Assembly (NCBI GenBank): GCA_037200975.1
Contig: JBBCGI010000001.1
Location: 1,612,001 to 1,676,000 of the forward strand
Length of the DNA stretch: 64,000 nt
Source of the DNA: Pseudomonadota bacterium
Lineage (GTDB): Bacteria; Pseudomonadota; Gammaproteobacteria; Steroidobacterales; Steroidobacteraceae
Direction of reading: 5' to 3'
This document shows, piece by piece, positions 15,784 through 24,257 of this stretch. The notes beneath the pieces were generated by a model. It worked only from the letters and a program-made list of their open reading frames with translations. It ran no database searches and was not told the origin of the DNA. Position 1 is the first letter of the stretch. Each line of letters opens with the position of its first letter. The translations under genes and the position numbers were made by a program.

Positions 15784-18675
15784 TCACTCGCCCATCGTCG
15801 CGTTCCAGATCGCCGTCACTGCCGCCCGCGGCGCGGTGAATTCCCCCGCGTCGACCACGGGTTCCGCCTGTTCGAGCGACAGGTGGTGCGAACGTTCGCG
15901 GTATTTCCGATAGGCGTCCGTCAGCACATCGACCGTCAGCTGGGGCACCAGGTCGGCGGACGCCACCGATTCGAGCTGCCTTATCGTATCGGCGAACATC
16001 ACCACCGGTGGATGCGTGCCCGCGTGCAGCAGCGCCCAGTACTGCGCGAGGAATTCGATGTCGGCGGTGCCGCCAGGATCCTGCTTGATGTCGAACTTCC
16101 CCGACCCGGGCCGCGCGCGGCTCAGTTCCTTGCGCATGCGCAAACGCATGTCCTTCACCTCGGTGCGCAAGGTATCCCGCCGGACGAATCGCATGAGCAC
16201 GTCGACGCGCACCCGTTCGAACTCGGCGCGCAGCTGCGCATCACCCGCCACCGCGCGCGCATGCAGCAGCGCCTGGTGTTCCCAGGTCCAGGCTTCCTTT
16301 TCCTGGTACTCGGCGAACGCGCCGACACGCGTGATCAACATGCCGCCCTTGCCGGAAGGCCGCAACCGCACGTCCACTTCGTAGAGCCGGCCGGCGGCCG
16401 AATGCATGGTTAGCAGGTGTATCGCGCGCTGCGCGAAGCGGATGAAGAACACCTGGTTGTCGACGGGTTTGGCCGCATCGGTTTCGGCGCCTTCGGTGCC
16501 GGAATCGTGCAGGAACACCAGGTCGAGGTCGGACGCATACCCGAGTTCGTTGCCGCCTAACTTCCCGTAGCCGACGGCGCAGATCCTGACGGCACGCCGC
16601 ACCGGTGCCGCGCCGCTTTTGTCCAGGTAGTGAGGCACGCCAAACTGCGCGGTGATCTGCGTCCAGGCGAGCCGCATCGCCTGCTCGACGATGATCTCGG
16701 CGATCTCGGTCAGGTAGTCGCTGACCCGCATCAGCGGGATCCGCGCGGTCAGGTCGGCGGTCGCCACGCGGAAGATCGCCGCGCGCTGGAACTGCCGCAG
16801 CATCTCGACCTGGCGTTCGGGCTCGTCTTCGGACAGGTGCGCGATGCGCGCCGCGACCTCGGTTTCGAGCTCGGCGCGCGGCGGCGGCAGGCCGATCGCG
16901 GCATCGTCGAGCAGCTCGTCGAGCAGCAAGGGATGCGAGGCGATCTGGGCGGACAGGAATTCGCCCAGGGCGGCAAGCTCGACCAGCCGCCGGCGCACCT
17001 GCACATTTTCATTGAGCAGCGCGAAATACGCGGAGCGAGAGCCGATGGCCTCGAGCACCTTGAGCACGCGGCGCAGCACATCTGCCTGCGAGGAGGGTTC
17101 ATCGGATTGCAGATCGGCGATCGCGGCTAACAATCTTGGCAGCAACGTGTCGAGCCGCGCACGGCCCGGCGCATCCAGCCGGCGCACCGTTGCCGACGCC
17201 CGGAACTCGGCCAGCATGCCCGCGACCCTGGCCGGATCGCGGAAGCCGCGCGCCGACAGCGCGCTGCCGAAGGTCTCCACGTCGGCGCCGCGCACCCACG
17301 CCTCGACGATGCCGCTCACGCCCGGCACCTCGGCGCTCGCGGCCGCGTTGCGCGCAAACATGACTTCCTGGAACGCATGCGTGACCCGGCCACGATGCAG
17401 ATCGAGCTCGGCGGCGCAGGTTTCCCAGTCGTGGAAGCCCATCGCGAGCGCGATGCGTTCGCGCGTGAGCGAGTCCGCCGGCACGGTGTGGGTTTGCGCG
17501 TCGGCCAGCATCTGCAGCCGGTTCTCCAGGCGCCGCAGGAATAGATAGGCCGCTTCGAGCTGCTGTGCCACACGCGCCGGCAGCAGCTTGCCGCCGGCCA
17601 GCGCCGGCAACACCGTCAGCAACGACGGCGTCTGCATGCGGCGATCCTGGCCGCCGCGGATGAGCTGGAACGCCTGCACGATGAATTCGATCTCGCGGAT
17701 GCCGCCGGGGCCGAGCTTCACGTGTTCCGCCAGGTCGCGCCGCGCCACTTCCTTTTCGATGAGGCCCTTCATCTCGCGCAGCGATTCGAACACGCCGAAA
17801 TCGAGATAACGCCGGTACACGAACGGCCGCACGGTTTCCGACTGGATGAGCCGGTACGCGTCGATGCCGGTGATGGCACGCGCCTTGATCCAGGCGTATC
17901 GCTCCCAGTCACGGCCGTGCGTCTGCAGGTAGTCGTCGAGGAAGGCGCCGCTCACGGCGAGCGGTCCGCTGTCGCCGAATGGGCGCAGGCGCATGTCGAC
18001 GCGGAATACGAAGCCGTCGGCCGTCCGTTCGCCCAGCAGGCGGATCACGAGCCTGCCCAGGCGCGTGAAGAAATCCTCGTTGTCGATCGCGCGAGGTCCG
18101 GCCGTCGTTCCCTTCTCCGGAAACACGAAGATGAGATCGATATCGGAGGAGAAGTTGAGCTCCCCCCCACCTAGTTTGCCCATCCCGAGCACGATGAACG
18201 CCTGGAACTCGCCGGCGAGGCTGCGCGGCTCGCCGTAGATACGTGACAGATCCTGCATGGCGTGGTCGACCGCGGCGGCAATTGCGGCATCGGCAAAGGC
18301 GCTGGTGTCGGCGAGCGTTTCGACGAGCGGCGCGAAGCCCGCCAGGTCGCGCCAGGCGATACGTATCATTTCCCTCTCACGCTGCCGGCGCAGCGCGGTC
18401 ATGACGCCTTCCTGGTCCGGGGCGCTGGTCAGTGCCGCTGCAAGCCGCCTGGCCATGTCGCCCGGCGCCAGTACCGAACACGACCGCGCATCGTCAATCA
18501 GCCATTTGGCCAGGGATGGATCGCGGGCCAGGCTCGTACAGACGAAATCGCTGGCGGCCAGCACCGCCGGCAGGGAAGCGCGTAGTTCGGAGGATGAGTC
18601 GAGCAGCGCCAACGCGCCGGATTCGCGCACGCGTATCAGTTGCTGCTCGCAGTAGACGGAGAGTTCCGGTGTCAC
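15784..18675 (-). CDS. glnE: Bifunctional glutamine synthetase adenylyltransferase/adenylyl-removing enzyme
   Basis: This 963-residue cytoplasmic enzyme adds AMP to glutamine synthetase and removes it, under PII control, tuning nitrogen assimilation. Two nucleotidyltransferase domains are visible. The N-terminal one has LGMGKLGGGELNFSSDIDLI (about 163-182) and the C-terminal one has GYGKLGGNELGYASDLDLVF. GlnE helical linkers lie between and after them, and the final block includes KFDIKQDPGGTADIEFLAQY. Length matches the family. It is the head of a minus-strand unit, with only 62 bases to the divergent lipoprotein gene. Confidence 0.97.
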   Translation of the reverse strand: MTPELSVYCEQQLIRVRESGALALLDSSSELRASLPAVLAASDFVCTSLARDPSLAKWLIDDARSCSVLAPGDMARRLAAALTSAPDQEGVMTALRRQREREMIRIAWRDLAGFAPLVETLADTSAFADAAIAAAVDHAMQDLSRIYGEPRSLAGEFQAFIVLGMGKLGGGELNFSSDIDLIFVFPEKGTTAGPRAIDNEDFFTRLGRLVIRLLGERTADGFVFRVDMRLRPFGDSGPLAVSGAFLDDYLQTHGRDWERYAWIKARAITGIDAYRLIQSETVRPFVYRRYLDFGVFESLREMKGLIEKEVARRDLAEHVKLGPGGIREIEFIVQAFQLIRGGQDRRMQTPSLLTVLPALAGGKLLPARVAQQLEAAYLFLRRLENRLQMLADAQTHTVPADSLTRERIALAMGFHDWETCAAELDLHRGRVTHAFQEVMFARNAAASAEVPGVSGIVEAWVRGADVETFGSALSARGFRDPARVAGMLAEFRASATVRRLDAPGRARLDTLLPRLLAAIADLQSDEPSSQADVLRRVLKVLEAIGSRSAYFALLNENVQVRRRLVELAALGEFLSAQIASHPLLLDELLDDAAIGLPPPRAELETEVAARIAHLSEDEPERQVEMLRQFQRAAIFRVATADLTARIPLMRVSDYLTEIAEIIVEQAMRLAWTQITAQFGVPHYLDKSGAAPVRRAVRICAVGYGKLGGNELGYASDLDLVFLHDSGTEGAETDAAKPVDNQVFFIRFAQRAIHLLTMHSAAGRLYEVDVRLRPSGKGGMLITRVGAFAEYQEKEAWTWEHQALLHARAVAGDAQLRAEFERVRVDVLMRFVRRDTLRTEVKDMRLRMRKELSRARPGSGKFDIKQDPGGTADIEFLAQYWALLHAGTHPPVVMFADTIRQLESVASADLVPQLTVDVLTDAYRKYRERSHHLSLEQAEPVVDAGEFTAPRAAVTAIWNATMGE

Positions 18676-18737
18676 CGGCGCGCACTTTACTCGAAATACC
18701 GCTTGCAGACGGCGCGCAACGGCCTACGATTCTCCGC

Positions 18738-19613
18738 ATGAAAACCCCCATCGCAGCGCTTGCCGGCGCCGCCGCTCTCACGCTTCTCGGCGCCTGCGCC
18801 AGACAAGAACAGGTGCGTGAGATCGACTGGGCGAAGGCCGCGCTGGCGCGCAATCCCGCCTTCGAAATCATCGCGACGGATGACTCGGCCGGGGTTTTCA
18901 CGGTGCGCGATACCGTCACGGGCACCGTTCACACGCTGCGCCTCGAAGATCTGATCGCGACGCCATTGCCGGCGAAGTCGGCAAGCACACCCGCAGCGCC
19001 GGCGCCCATGCTCGGCGGCACGAGCGCCGCGGAATCCGAACCGTCGACCGTAGCATCCGCCGGAGCGCCCGCCGATCAAATTACCGAAGACGCCGAGCCG
19101 GTGCCGCCCAGCCATGGCAAGGCGGTCTCCGAAGGTCCGGGGTTCAGCATTTCGCGCGGTGGCGATCGGACTGTTGCGGGCAACGAAGCTGCGCTCGAGG
19201 GCCCGGGCTACAGCATCACGCGGAATGAACCCATGAAGGGTATGGGCGCCTCCCATGCCGAAGCGGTCGCATCGAACGTGGAAAAACGTACCGACCCCAT
19301 CATCTGCCAGGGCGACCGGCTCATGCGCATCGACGGCGAAACCATCGAATTCACGGGCGACGCGCTCATCGTCGAGAAAGGCTGCGATCTGTACATCAGC
19401 AACACCAACATCCGCGCCGGCGGCGTGGGCATCATCGCGCGCCAGGCGCGCGTACACATCGTGAACAGCAGCATCGGCGGCACGCGTGGCTCCTACGAAG
19501 CGTCCGAAGGCGCCGAGATCTACGTGGCGCGCTCGACGTTCACCGGCGTCGGCCGGCGCTTCGACTCCGCCACGATGAACGACCTCGGCGGCAACGCCTA
19601 CCAAACGCATTAA
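18738..19613 (+). CDS. Lipoprotein with repeated EGPG motif and beta-helix-like region
   Basis: This 291-residue protein has a lipoprotein signal ending in a lipobox (LTLLGAC). After a ~60-residue N-terminal domain comes a Pro/Ala/Ser-rich linker, then two copies of a short motif, EGPGFSISRGGD and EGPGYSITRNEP. The C-terminal part (about 190-291) has short beta strands rich in Ile, Val, Asn and Gly (LYISNTNIRAGGVGIIARQA, VHIVNSSIGGT), reminiscent of a right-handed beta-helix as in surface or cell-wall-binding proteins. I do not recognise a named family. The ATG at 18738 starts the signal peptide; the upstream extension lies inside glnE. Its stop codon is overlapped by palindrome P2. Confidence 0.75.
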   Translation: MKTPIAALAGAAALTLLGACARQEQVREIDWAKAALARNPAFEIIATDDSAGVFTVRDTVTGTVHTLRLEDLIATPLPAKSASTPAAPAPMLGGTSAAESEPSTVASAGAPADQITEDAEPVPPSHGKAVSEGPGFSISRGGDRTVAGNEAALEGPGYSITRNEPMKGMGASHAEAVASNVEKRTDPIICQGDRLMRIDGETIEFTGDALIVEKGCDLYISNTNIRAGGVGIIARQARVHIVNSSIGGTRGSYEASEGAEIYVARSTFTGVGRRFDSATMNDLGGNAYQTH

Positions 19614-19660
19614 AGGGGACATGCCTATTTTCCCTCCCGGAAAATAGGCATGTCCCCTTT
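19612..19660. repeat. Palindromic element P2 (family B), possible terminator
   Basis: Arms 19612-19633 and 19639-19660 are perfect complements (AAAGGGGACATGCCTATTTT + CC) around a 5-base loop. The left arm begins inside the TAA stop codon of the lipoprotein gene. The right arm ends in CCCCTTTT, so it could also terminate transcription. The same GGGGACA...ATTTT type recurs at 39321 with a different centre. Confidence 0.9.
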
Positions 19661-19683
19661 TAGTCTGTAGTTAGAGGTTGTAG

Positions 19684-20409
19684 ATGACTTATTGCATCGG
19701 CGTCCAGGTCGACGAAGGCCTGGTATTCCTGTCCGACTCGCGCACCAATGCCGGCGTCGATCACGTCAGCACCTTCCGCAAGATGACCTTCTTCGAGATG
19801 CCGGGCGAGCGCGTCATCGTGCTGCTGTCGGCCGGCAATCTCGCCGTGAGCCAGTCGGTCACCGGGCTGCTGCGCGAACGCGTCACGCAGGCCAAGAACA
19901 GCCTGCTCACCGCGCGCACGCTGGCCGATGCCGCGCGCCTGGTGGGTGATGCGGTGCGCGACGTGTACACGCGCGACGCCGCGCCGCTCAAGGAGCACGG
20001 CATCGAGTTCAACCCCACGTTCATCATCGGTGGGCAGATCGGCGGCGAAGCGCCGCGCCTGTTCCACGTCTATTCGGCTGGCAATTTCATCGAGACCACC
20101 GCCGACACGCGTTACTTCCAGATCGGCGAATCCAAGTACGGCAAGCCCATCATCGATCGGGTGGTCAAAGCCGACACTTCGCTCGCCGCGGTGGCCAAGT
20201 GCGCGCTCATATCGATGGATTCCACCATCCGCTCCAATCTATCCGTCGGCATGCCGCTCGACCTCGCCATCGTGCGCCACGACGCCCTGCAGATTTCGTT
20301 GCATCGAAGCATCGGCGCCGACGACGCCTATTTCAAAGTGATCCGTGACGGCTGGGGCGAGTCGTTACGTAATGCGTTTCACGCGTTGCCGGACCCCTCG
20401 ATCCCCTGA
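19684..20409 (+). CDS. Anbu-type proteasome-like peptidase
   Basis: This 241-residue Ntn-hydrolase of the proteasome beta-subunit superfamily has a start (MTYCIGVQVDEGLVFLSDSRTNAGVDHVSTFRKM) characteristic of Anbu, the ancestral beta-subunit. Removal of Met would expose Thr as the N-terminal nucleophile. Later landmarks include LLSAGNLAVSQSV, FIIGGQIGG and IGESKYGKPIIDR. Anbu assembles into open helical rings, and its natural substrate is unknown. In many genomes it lies with alpha-E, transglutaminase-like and ATP-grasp genes. None of these are present here, where it stands between a lipoprotein and a retropepsin-like gene. AGAGG six bases before the ATG defines the start, just downstream of palindrome P2. 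Confidence 0.92.
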   Translation: MTYCIGVQVDEGLVFLSDSRTNAGVDHVSTFRKMTFFEMPGERVIVLLSAGNLAVSQSVTGLLRERVTQAKNSLLTARTLADAARLVGDAVRDVYTRDAAPLKEHGIEFNPTFIIGGQIGGEAPRLFHVYSAGNFIETTADTRYFQIGESKYGKPIIDRVVKADTSLAAVAKCALISMDSTIRSNLSVGMPLDLAIVRHDALQISLHRSIGADDAYFKVIRDGWGESLRNAFHALPDPSIP

Positions 20410-20512
20410 CGAGCGCCGAAGGGTTCGAAACTGGGACATGACACCGTGCGGCGCGCACGTTTCGGCGCGACGCTGTTTCTTTCGCCCAAATTCAGGCGTA
20501 GCTTGATCGCCC

Positions 20513-21520
20513 ATGAGGGTCGGGCCGACAAACCGTCGCATGGCACTACAGGCGCTGCTCGCGCTGGGCGGGGGCCTCTGTTCCCGCGACCTGTTCGCCG
20601 AACCCAACATCGGCTCGCGCATTCCCCGCACTCCCGAAGATCTTTCCGGCGCACTGGGCGATCCCGAACCCTTGTTTGCCGCGCCCACGCGACTCGACCG
20701 CATCGGCCGCGTGATGACGCACGTCATGGTCAACGGCAAGGGTCCATTCCGCTTCGTCATCGATACGGGCGCCAGCCGCTCGACGCTCGCGCCCCATCTA
20801 GCAAAAGCGTTGAATCTGTCGCCGTCCGTCGGCCGCAACGTCATGTTGAACGGCGTCACGGGCGCCGCCGAAGTCTTCACGGTGCCGGTCGACAGCATCG
20901 AGATCGGCGCGCTGCGTTTCGAGAAGCAGGACCTGCCGGTGATCTTCACCTCGATCATGGGCAATGCCGACGGCATCCTCGGCGTCGCGGGCTTCCAGGA
21001 TCAACGCATCGACGTCGACTTCAAGCGTGACCGCGTCAGCGTGCTCGAATCGAACGGCAAACGTCCGCACTACAGCATGGTCACCGCGCGCGCCGAACGG
21101 AACGACAACGGCCTGATGATCGTCGACATACGCGTCGGCCGCCGCATCAAAGCCAAAGCCGTCATCGACACCGGTGCGGAGCGCACGCTCGGCAACCTCG
21201 CGTTGCAGCGGGAAATGAATAAGAACCGCCGCAAGAAACGCGAGGTGGTTTCGGCGGTGGTCCACGGCGCCACTCCGGACATCACCGACGGTGACGTGCA
21301 GGAGATCAAGGAAGCGACCATGGGGGACATGACGCTCACCAACATGGAAGTCATCTTCGCCGATTTCCACGTGTTCAAACTCTGGCGATTACATGAGCAG
21401 CCCGCCATGCTCATCGGCATGGACATGATCGGCGTGCTCGACCGGCTGGTCATCGACTACCGCCGCAACGAAGTGAGCATGTACGGCGAGCGGTCGGCCT
21501 CGCGCATCGTCCAGCGCTGA
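20513..21520 (+). CDS. Exported retropepsin-like aspartic protease with two DTGA motifs
   Basis: This 335-residue protein has two aspartic-protease lobes. Each carries the catalytic DTGA motif, in FVIDTGASRSTLAPHLA and AVIDTGAERTLGNLAL. The hydrophobic G-x-D/G-I-L-G strands that complete each lobe are GILGVAGF and LIGMDMIGVLDRL. Retropepsins normally pair two identical single-motif chains, whereas here both halves are in one chain. The N-terminus (NRRMALQALLALGGGLC) looks like a signal peptide with a possible twin-arginine start. No strong ribosome-binding site is seen, and an internal ATG at 20540 is possible. It follows Anbu by 103 bases on the same strand, so the two proteases may be co-expressed; a functional link is speculative. 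Confidence 0.82.
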   Translation: MRVGPTNRRMALQALLALGGGLCSRDLFAEPNIGSRIPRTPEDLSGALGDPEPLFAAPTRLDRIGRVMTHVMVNGKGPFRFVIDTGASRSTLAPHLAKALNLSPSVGRNVMLNGVTGAAEVFTVPVDSIEIGALRFEKQDLPVIFTSIMGNADGILGVAGFQDQRIDVDFKRDRVSVLESNGKRPHYSMVTARAERNDNGLMIVDIRVGRRIKAKAVIDTGAERTLGNLALQREMNKNRRKKREVVSAVVHGATPDITDGDVQEIKEATMGDMTLTNMEVIFADFHVFKLWRLHEQPAMLIGMDMIGVLDRLVIDYRRNEVSMYGERSASRIVQR

Positions 21521-21526
21521 CCCCCG

Positions 21527-22627
21527 CTACACCAGCACGAATTTTCCGAGGGGACGCACACCGCCGTTGAGCAGCGCGTCCACCCGATGCACTCCCGCGT
21601 AGTGCTTGCGCGTGGTGAGCTGCTGCAGCGTTATCTTCTTCGACAGGACGACGTGCCCACGCGGCGGCAGGTCCACCGCCCGGAGCTTGAAAGTCTTCGC
21701 ACCGGTGCCGCGCGACTTCACGAAGTGCACCACGAGATCCGCCATCACGCGTTGCCGTTTCGCCGCTTTGTTGACCAGCTCGAACGACACGCTGACGCTG
21801 CCGCCGATCGTCACGCGCGCGGGCGCGATCGAAACTTGGCGCACGCCCACATCCGCCTTCGCACCGTAACCCAGCGCCGCGAGCGCGCCCGCATCCGCCC
21901 GTTTCACCGCCGAACGCAGCGCGTGCCTGACTATCCACTGCCGTTCGGCACTCGCGCCCCGCAACCAGCGTTTCGCGACTGTAGTCAGGATCTTCGGGTG
22001 ATCCTTGCCGATGTCGTTGAGGTTGTTGGCCACCGAGCGCCGCACGTACAACGCCGGATCGTCCTTGAGCAATTCGAGCAGCTCGAGCACCGGCCGCGGG
22101 TCTTGCTGAAACGCCCGCAGCCGCGCCGCCCATGGCAATCGCGGCCGCGTGCCTTCGGAAACCAGCCGGCGCACGTGTTCGCTCGGATCGGTCGCCCATT
22201 GCCGCAGGCGCGCCAGCGTTCGCGCGGGATGTTTCTCGAGAAACGCTCGGATGCTGAATTCCGCGGTGAACAACTGCGTCAGCGCGTGTTGCGCGCGCAT
22301 TGATTCTTCGAAGTGATCCAGTCCAAACCGCGCGACGAACAGCAGATGCGGCATGAAGAGGAATGAACCCATGCCGCCGCGGTAGTCGTGCGCCTGCGTG
22401 GCCGAGGCCAGCAGGATAACCACCGCCTTTGGGTAATCCTGCGGCAGGTGTTTGTGCAGCGCGGCCGCGATGTGGGAACCGCGGGCCGTCAGCGACAGCG
22501 GCGCGTAGCCGGCCAGCGCGTCGTGCAGAAATACTTTTTCCGGAAACGCCGGATGCACCGCGACGATCATTTTTGCGATCGCGCGCGGCACTTCTTTCCC
22601 GTACTGTTCCCTGAGTTCGGTGGCCAT
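21527..22627 (-). CDS. AlkC-like DNA alkylation repair glycosylase with C-terminal Ig-like domain
   Basis: This 366-residue protein is built of ALK/HEAT-like helical repeats with the conserved block HVRRLVSEGTRPRLPWAARL and VRRSVANNLNDIGKDHPK. Both are typical of AlkC/AlkD-type 3-methyladenine DNA glycosylases, which remove alkylated bases without flipping them. Residues from about 265 onward form a beta-rich segment (VTIGGSVSVSFELVNKAAK to HYAGVHRVDALLNGG) resembling the Ig-like domain that some AlkC proteins use to wrap DNA. It is cytoplasmic. It is convergent with the retropepsin gene (6-base gap) and follows an HD-domain gene on its own strand by 6 bases, so it probably belongs to a LysE-HD-AlkC operon. 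Confidence 0.85.
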   Translation of the reverse strand: MATELREQYGKEVPRAIAKMIVAVHPAFPEKVFLHDALAGYAPLSLTARGSHIAAALHKHLPQDYPKAVVILLASATQAHDYRGGMGSFLFMPHLLFVARFGLDHFEESMRAQHALTQLFTAEFSIRAFLEKHPARTLARLRQWATDPSEHVRRLVSEGTRPRLPWAARLRAFQQDPRPVLELLELLKDDPALYVRRSVANNLNDIGKDHPKILTTVAKRWLRGASAERQWIVRHALRSAVKRADAGALAALGYGAKADVGVRQVSIAPARVTIGGSVSVSFELVNKAAKRQRVMADLVVHFVKSRGTGAKTFKLRAVDLPPRGHVVLSKKITLQQLTTRKHYAGVHRVDALLNGGVRPLGKFVLV

Positions 22628-22633
22628 CGCGCC

Positions 22634-23368
22634 CTACAGGAAGTTGTTAGGCCAGATCATCGAGCGCCACATGTGCGCCACCGGCGAGCCGTCGAACCCC
22701 AGGCCCTCCGCCGGCTGCCGGAAATTCCGCCCGATGATGTCCACGAACATGGCGGGATCGATTTCCGGCCCCGGCTCGAACGCGTACTTGTCGAACATCG
22801 TCACCAGTCGCGACGTCATGTACCAGCGGTGCGCCCGTGCCTCTTCATGCGCCCGGCGGATGTATTCGGGCGGCTGATAGTCCGCGCCGAAGTAGCGCCG
22901 GTACGCTTCCGGGTATTCGTACCCTACGGATTCGTCGGCGAAATATCGCAGCGGCTGGTGGTAGCGCACCGCCCAGGCGACCTCCTCGCTCACGTACGGC
23001 GCGATCAGCTGCGCGCTCCAGTAGCCGTGGTCGCAACGCACCAGGGCGCCGTTCGAGATGTCATGCAGGAAACAGGCGATGACTATCTTCTCGTCCTGGC
23101 CCGCTTCGAGGGCCAGCTTCGCGGAGAGATAGTGGTGACGGCGCGAGATCGACCCGAATCGCAGCCGGAAAAAATCGAGCAGCGTGGGTTTTTCCGGCAT
23201 GCGCGGCAGCGCCGGGTTGTCGCCCATCATGAAGACCGCGCCATTCTGCATGGCCTCGAACAGCTCGGGTTCGATGTCGGCGGCACCCGTGCCCAATGTG
23301 CCGATCGCGGACGGCAGGATCAGCCGCTTGCGGCCCGCCTGGGGGAAATCATCAGCCGGTTCGTTCAC
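22634..23368 (-). CDS. HD-domain protein
   Basis: This 244-residue soluble protein has an HD-type phosphohydrolase core. The His in SRRHHYLSAKLAL, the HD pair in CFLHDISNGALVRCDHGYW and the later AVRYHQPLRYFADE supply metal ligands. The C-terminal half is Tyr/Trp-rich (YEYPEAYRRYFGADYQPP, PVAHMWRSMIWPNNFL) and unfamiliar. The substrate is unknown. The start is the GTG at 23368, because it overlaps the LysE stop codon in a GTGA arrangement, a sign of translational coupling. The longer ATG-initiated frame runs out of phase through lysE. AlkC follows six bases after the stop. Confidence 0.8.
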   Translation of the reverse strand: MNEPADDFPQAGRKRLILPSAIGTLGTGAADIEPELFEAMQNGAVFMMGDNPALPRMPEKPTLLDFFRLRFGSISRRHHYLSAKLALEAGQDEKIVIACFLHDISNGALVRCDHGYWSAQLIAPYVSEEVAWAVRYHQPLRYFADESVGYEYPEAYRRYFGADYQPPEYIRRAHEEARAHRWYMTSRLVTMFDKYAFEPGPEIDPAMFVDIIGRNFRQPAEGLGFDGSPVAHMWRSMIWPNNFL

Positions 23369-23997
23369 TGCCGCGCGGTCGCGAGTCTCAGGCCCAGCGC
23401 GATGAACATGACGCCCGCGATCTTGCCGAGCACGTTCGCCATCGACGGGCGCCGCAGGAAGGCGCCGCGCAAATGCGCAGCGCCGATCGCCAGGACGACG
23501 CACCACACCACGCCGAGTGCCACGAACGACAGTCCGAGCGCGAGGAACGCGCCCACCTTGTTAGTGCTACCCGCGGTGATGAACTGCGGCATCAGCGCGA
23601 GGAAGAACAACGCCACCTTGGGATTGAGCAGATTGGACAACACACCCTGGCGGAATGCCGCCCACTGCCCATCGCCGGCCGCCACGCCCTGCCCGCCCGG
23701 CAGTCCGCTCGCGCGGCTCCACAAGGCGCGCACGCCGATGTAGACGAGATACGCGGCGCCCGCAAACTTCACCGCCATGAACGCGTATGGCGACGTCGCG
23801 AGGAGCGCCGAAAGGCCAAGCGCGGCCGCGAAGGTGTGGATCACGCTGCCGGCGCTGATGCCCAGCGCCGCGGCGATTCCGGCGGCGCGGCCACCCGAGA
23901 GGCTGCGTCCCAGAATGAAAAACGTGTCCTGGCCAGGCGTGATGACGAGGACGATGGCGGTCGCGAGGAACCACCCGTAGTGATGAATGCCGAGCAT
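23365..23997 (-). CDS. LysE/RhtB-family amino-acid exporter
   Basis: This 210-residue inner-membrane protein has about six hydrophobic helices and the family signature near the N-terminus, ITPGQDTFFILGRSLSGGRAAG. The block QGVLSNLLNPKVALFFLALMPQF is equally diagnostic. Such proteins export amino acids or homoserine lactone-like compounds; the substrate is not predictable. The start at 23997 is preferred over the ATG at 24072 because family members begin just before the first helix (MLGIHHYGWFLATA). It is the first gene of a likely LysE-HD-AlkC operon and overlaps the HD gene by four bases. Confidence 0.9.
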   Translation of the reverse strand: MLGIHHYGWFLATAIVLVITPGQDTFFILGRSLSGGRAAGIAAALGISAGSVIHTFAAALGLSALLATSPYAFMAVKFAGAAYLVYIGVRALWSRASGLPGGQGVAAGDGQWAAFRQGVLSNLLNPKVALFFLALMPQFITAGSTNKVGAFLALGLSFVALGVVWCVVLAIGAAHLRGAFLRRPSMANVLGKIAGVMFIALGLRLATARQ

Positions 23998-24257
23998 GGG
24001 CGGCACTGTGCAACGCGGCCCCCACGATTGGCAAACAAGCTTTTCTGGGCCTGCGAAAGCGCGCGGTGGCACTTCGAGCTCACATCCAAAAGTCAGAAAA
24101 GACCTGGATTTCGCCTCGAACGAGTGGGTTCTCCATTCAAGTGAGCGCGGCCGCGCGGTTGTTCCCGTCGCCAGCGTACCGGTGGGCCCTCCGGCTCCGC
24201 GGGCATTCGGCTAGACTCCGGCAGCTTTTTCTCCAATTGCTCCGAGGATTCGTAGCC

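Noticed and set aside
20410-20512. tRNA-like GGGTTCGAAAC near 20420
   Set aside because: Only a T-loop-like string; no acceptor stem, anticodon arm or CCA end could be folded around it.
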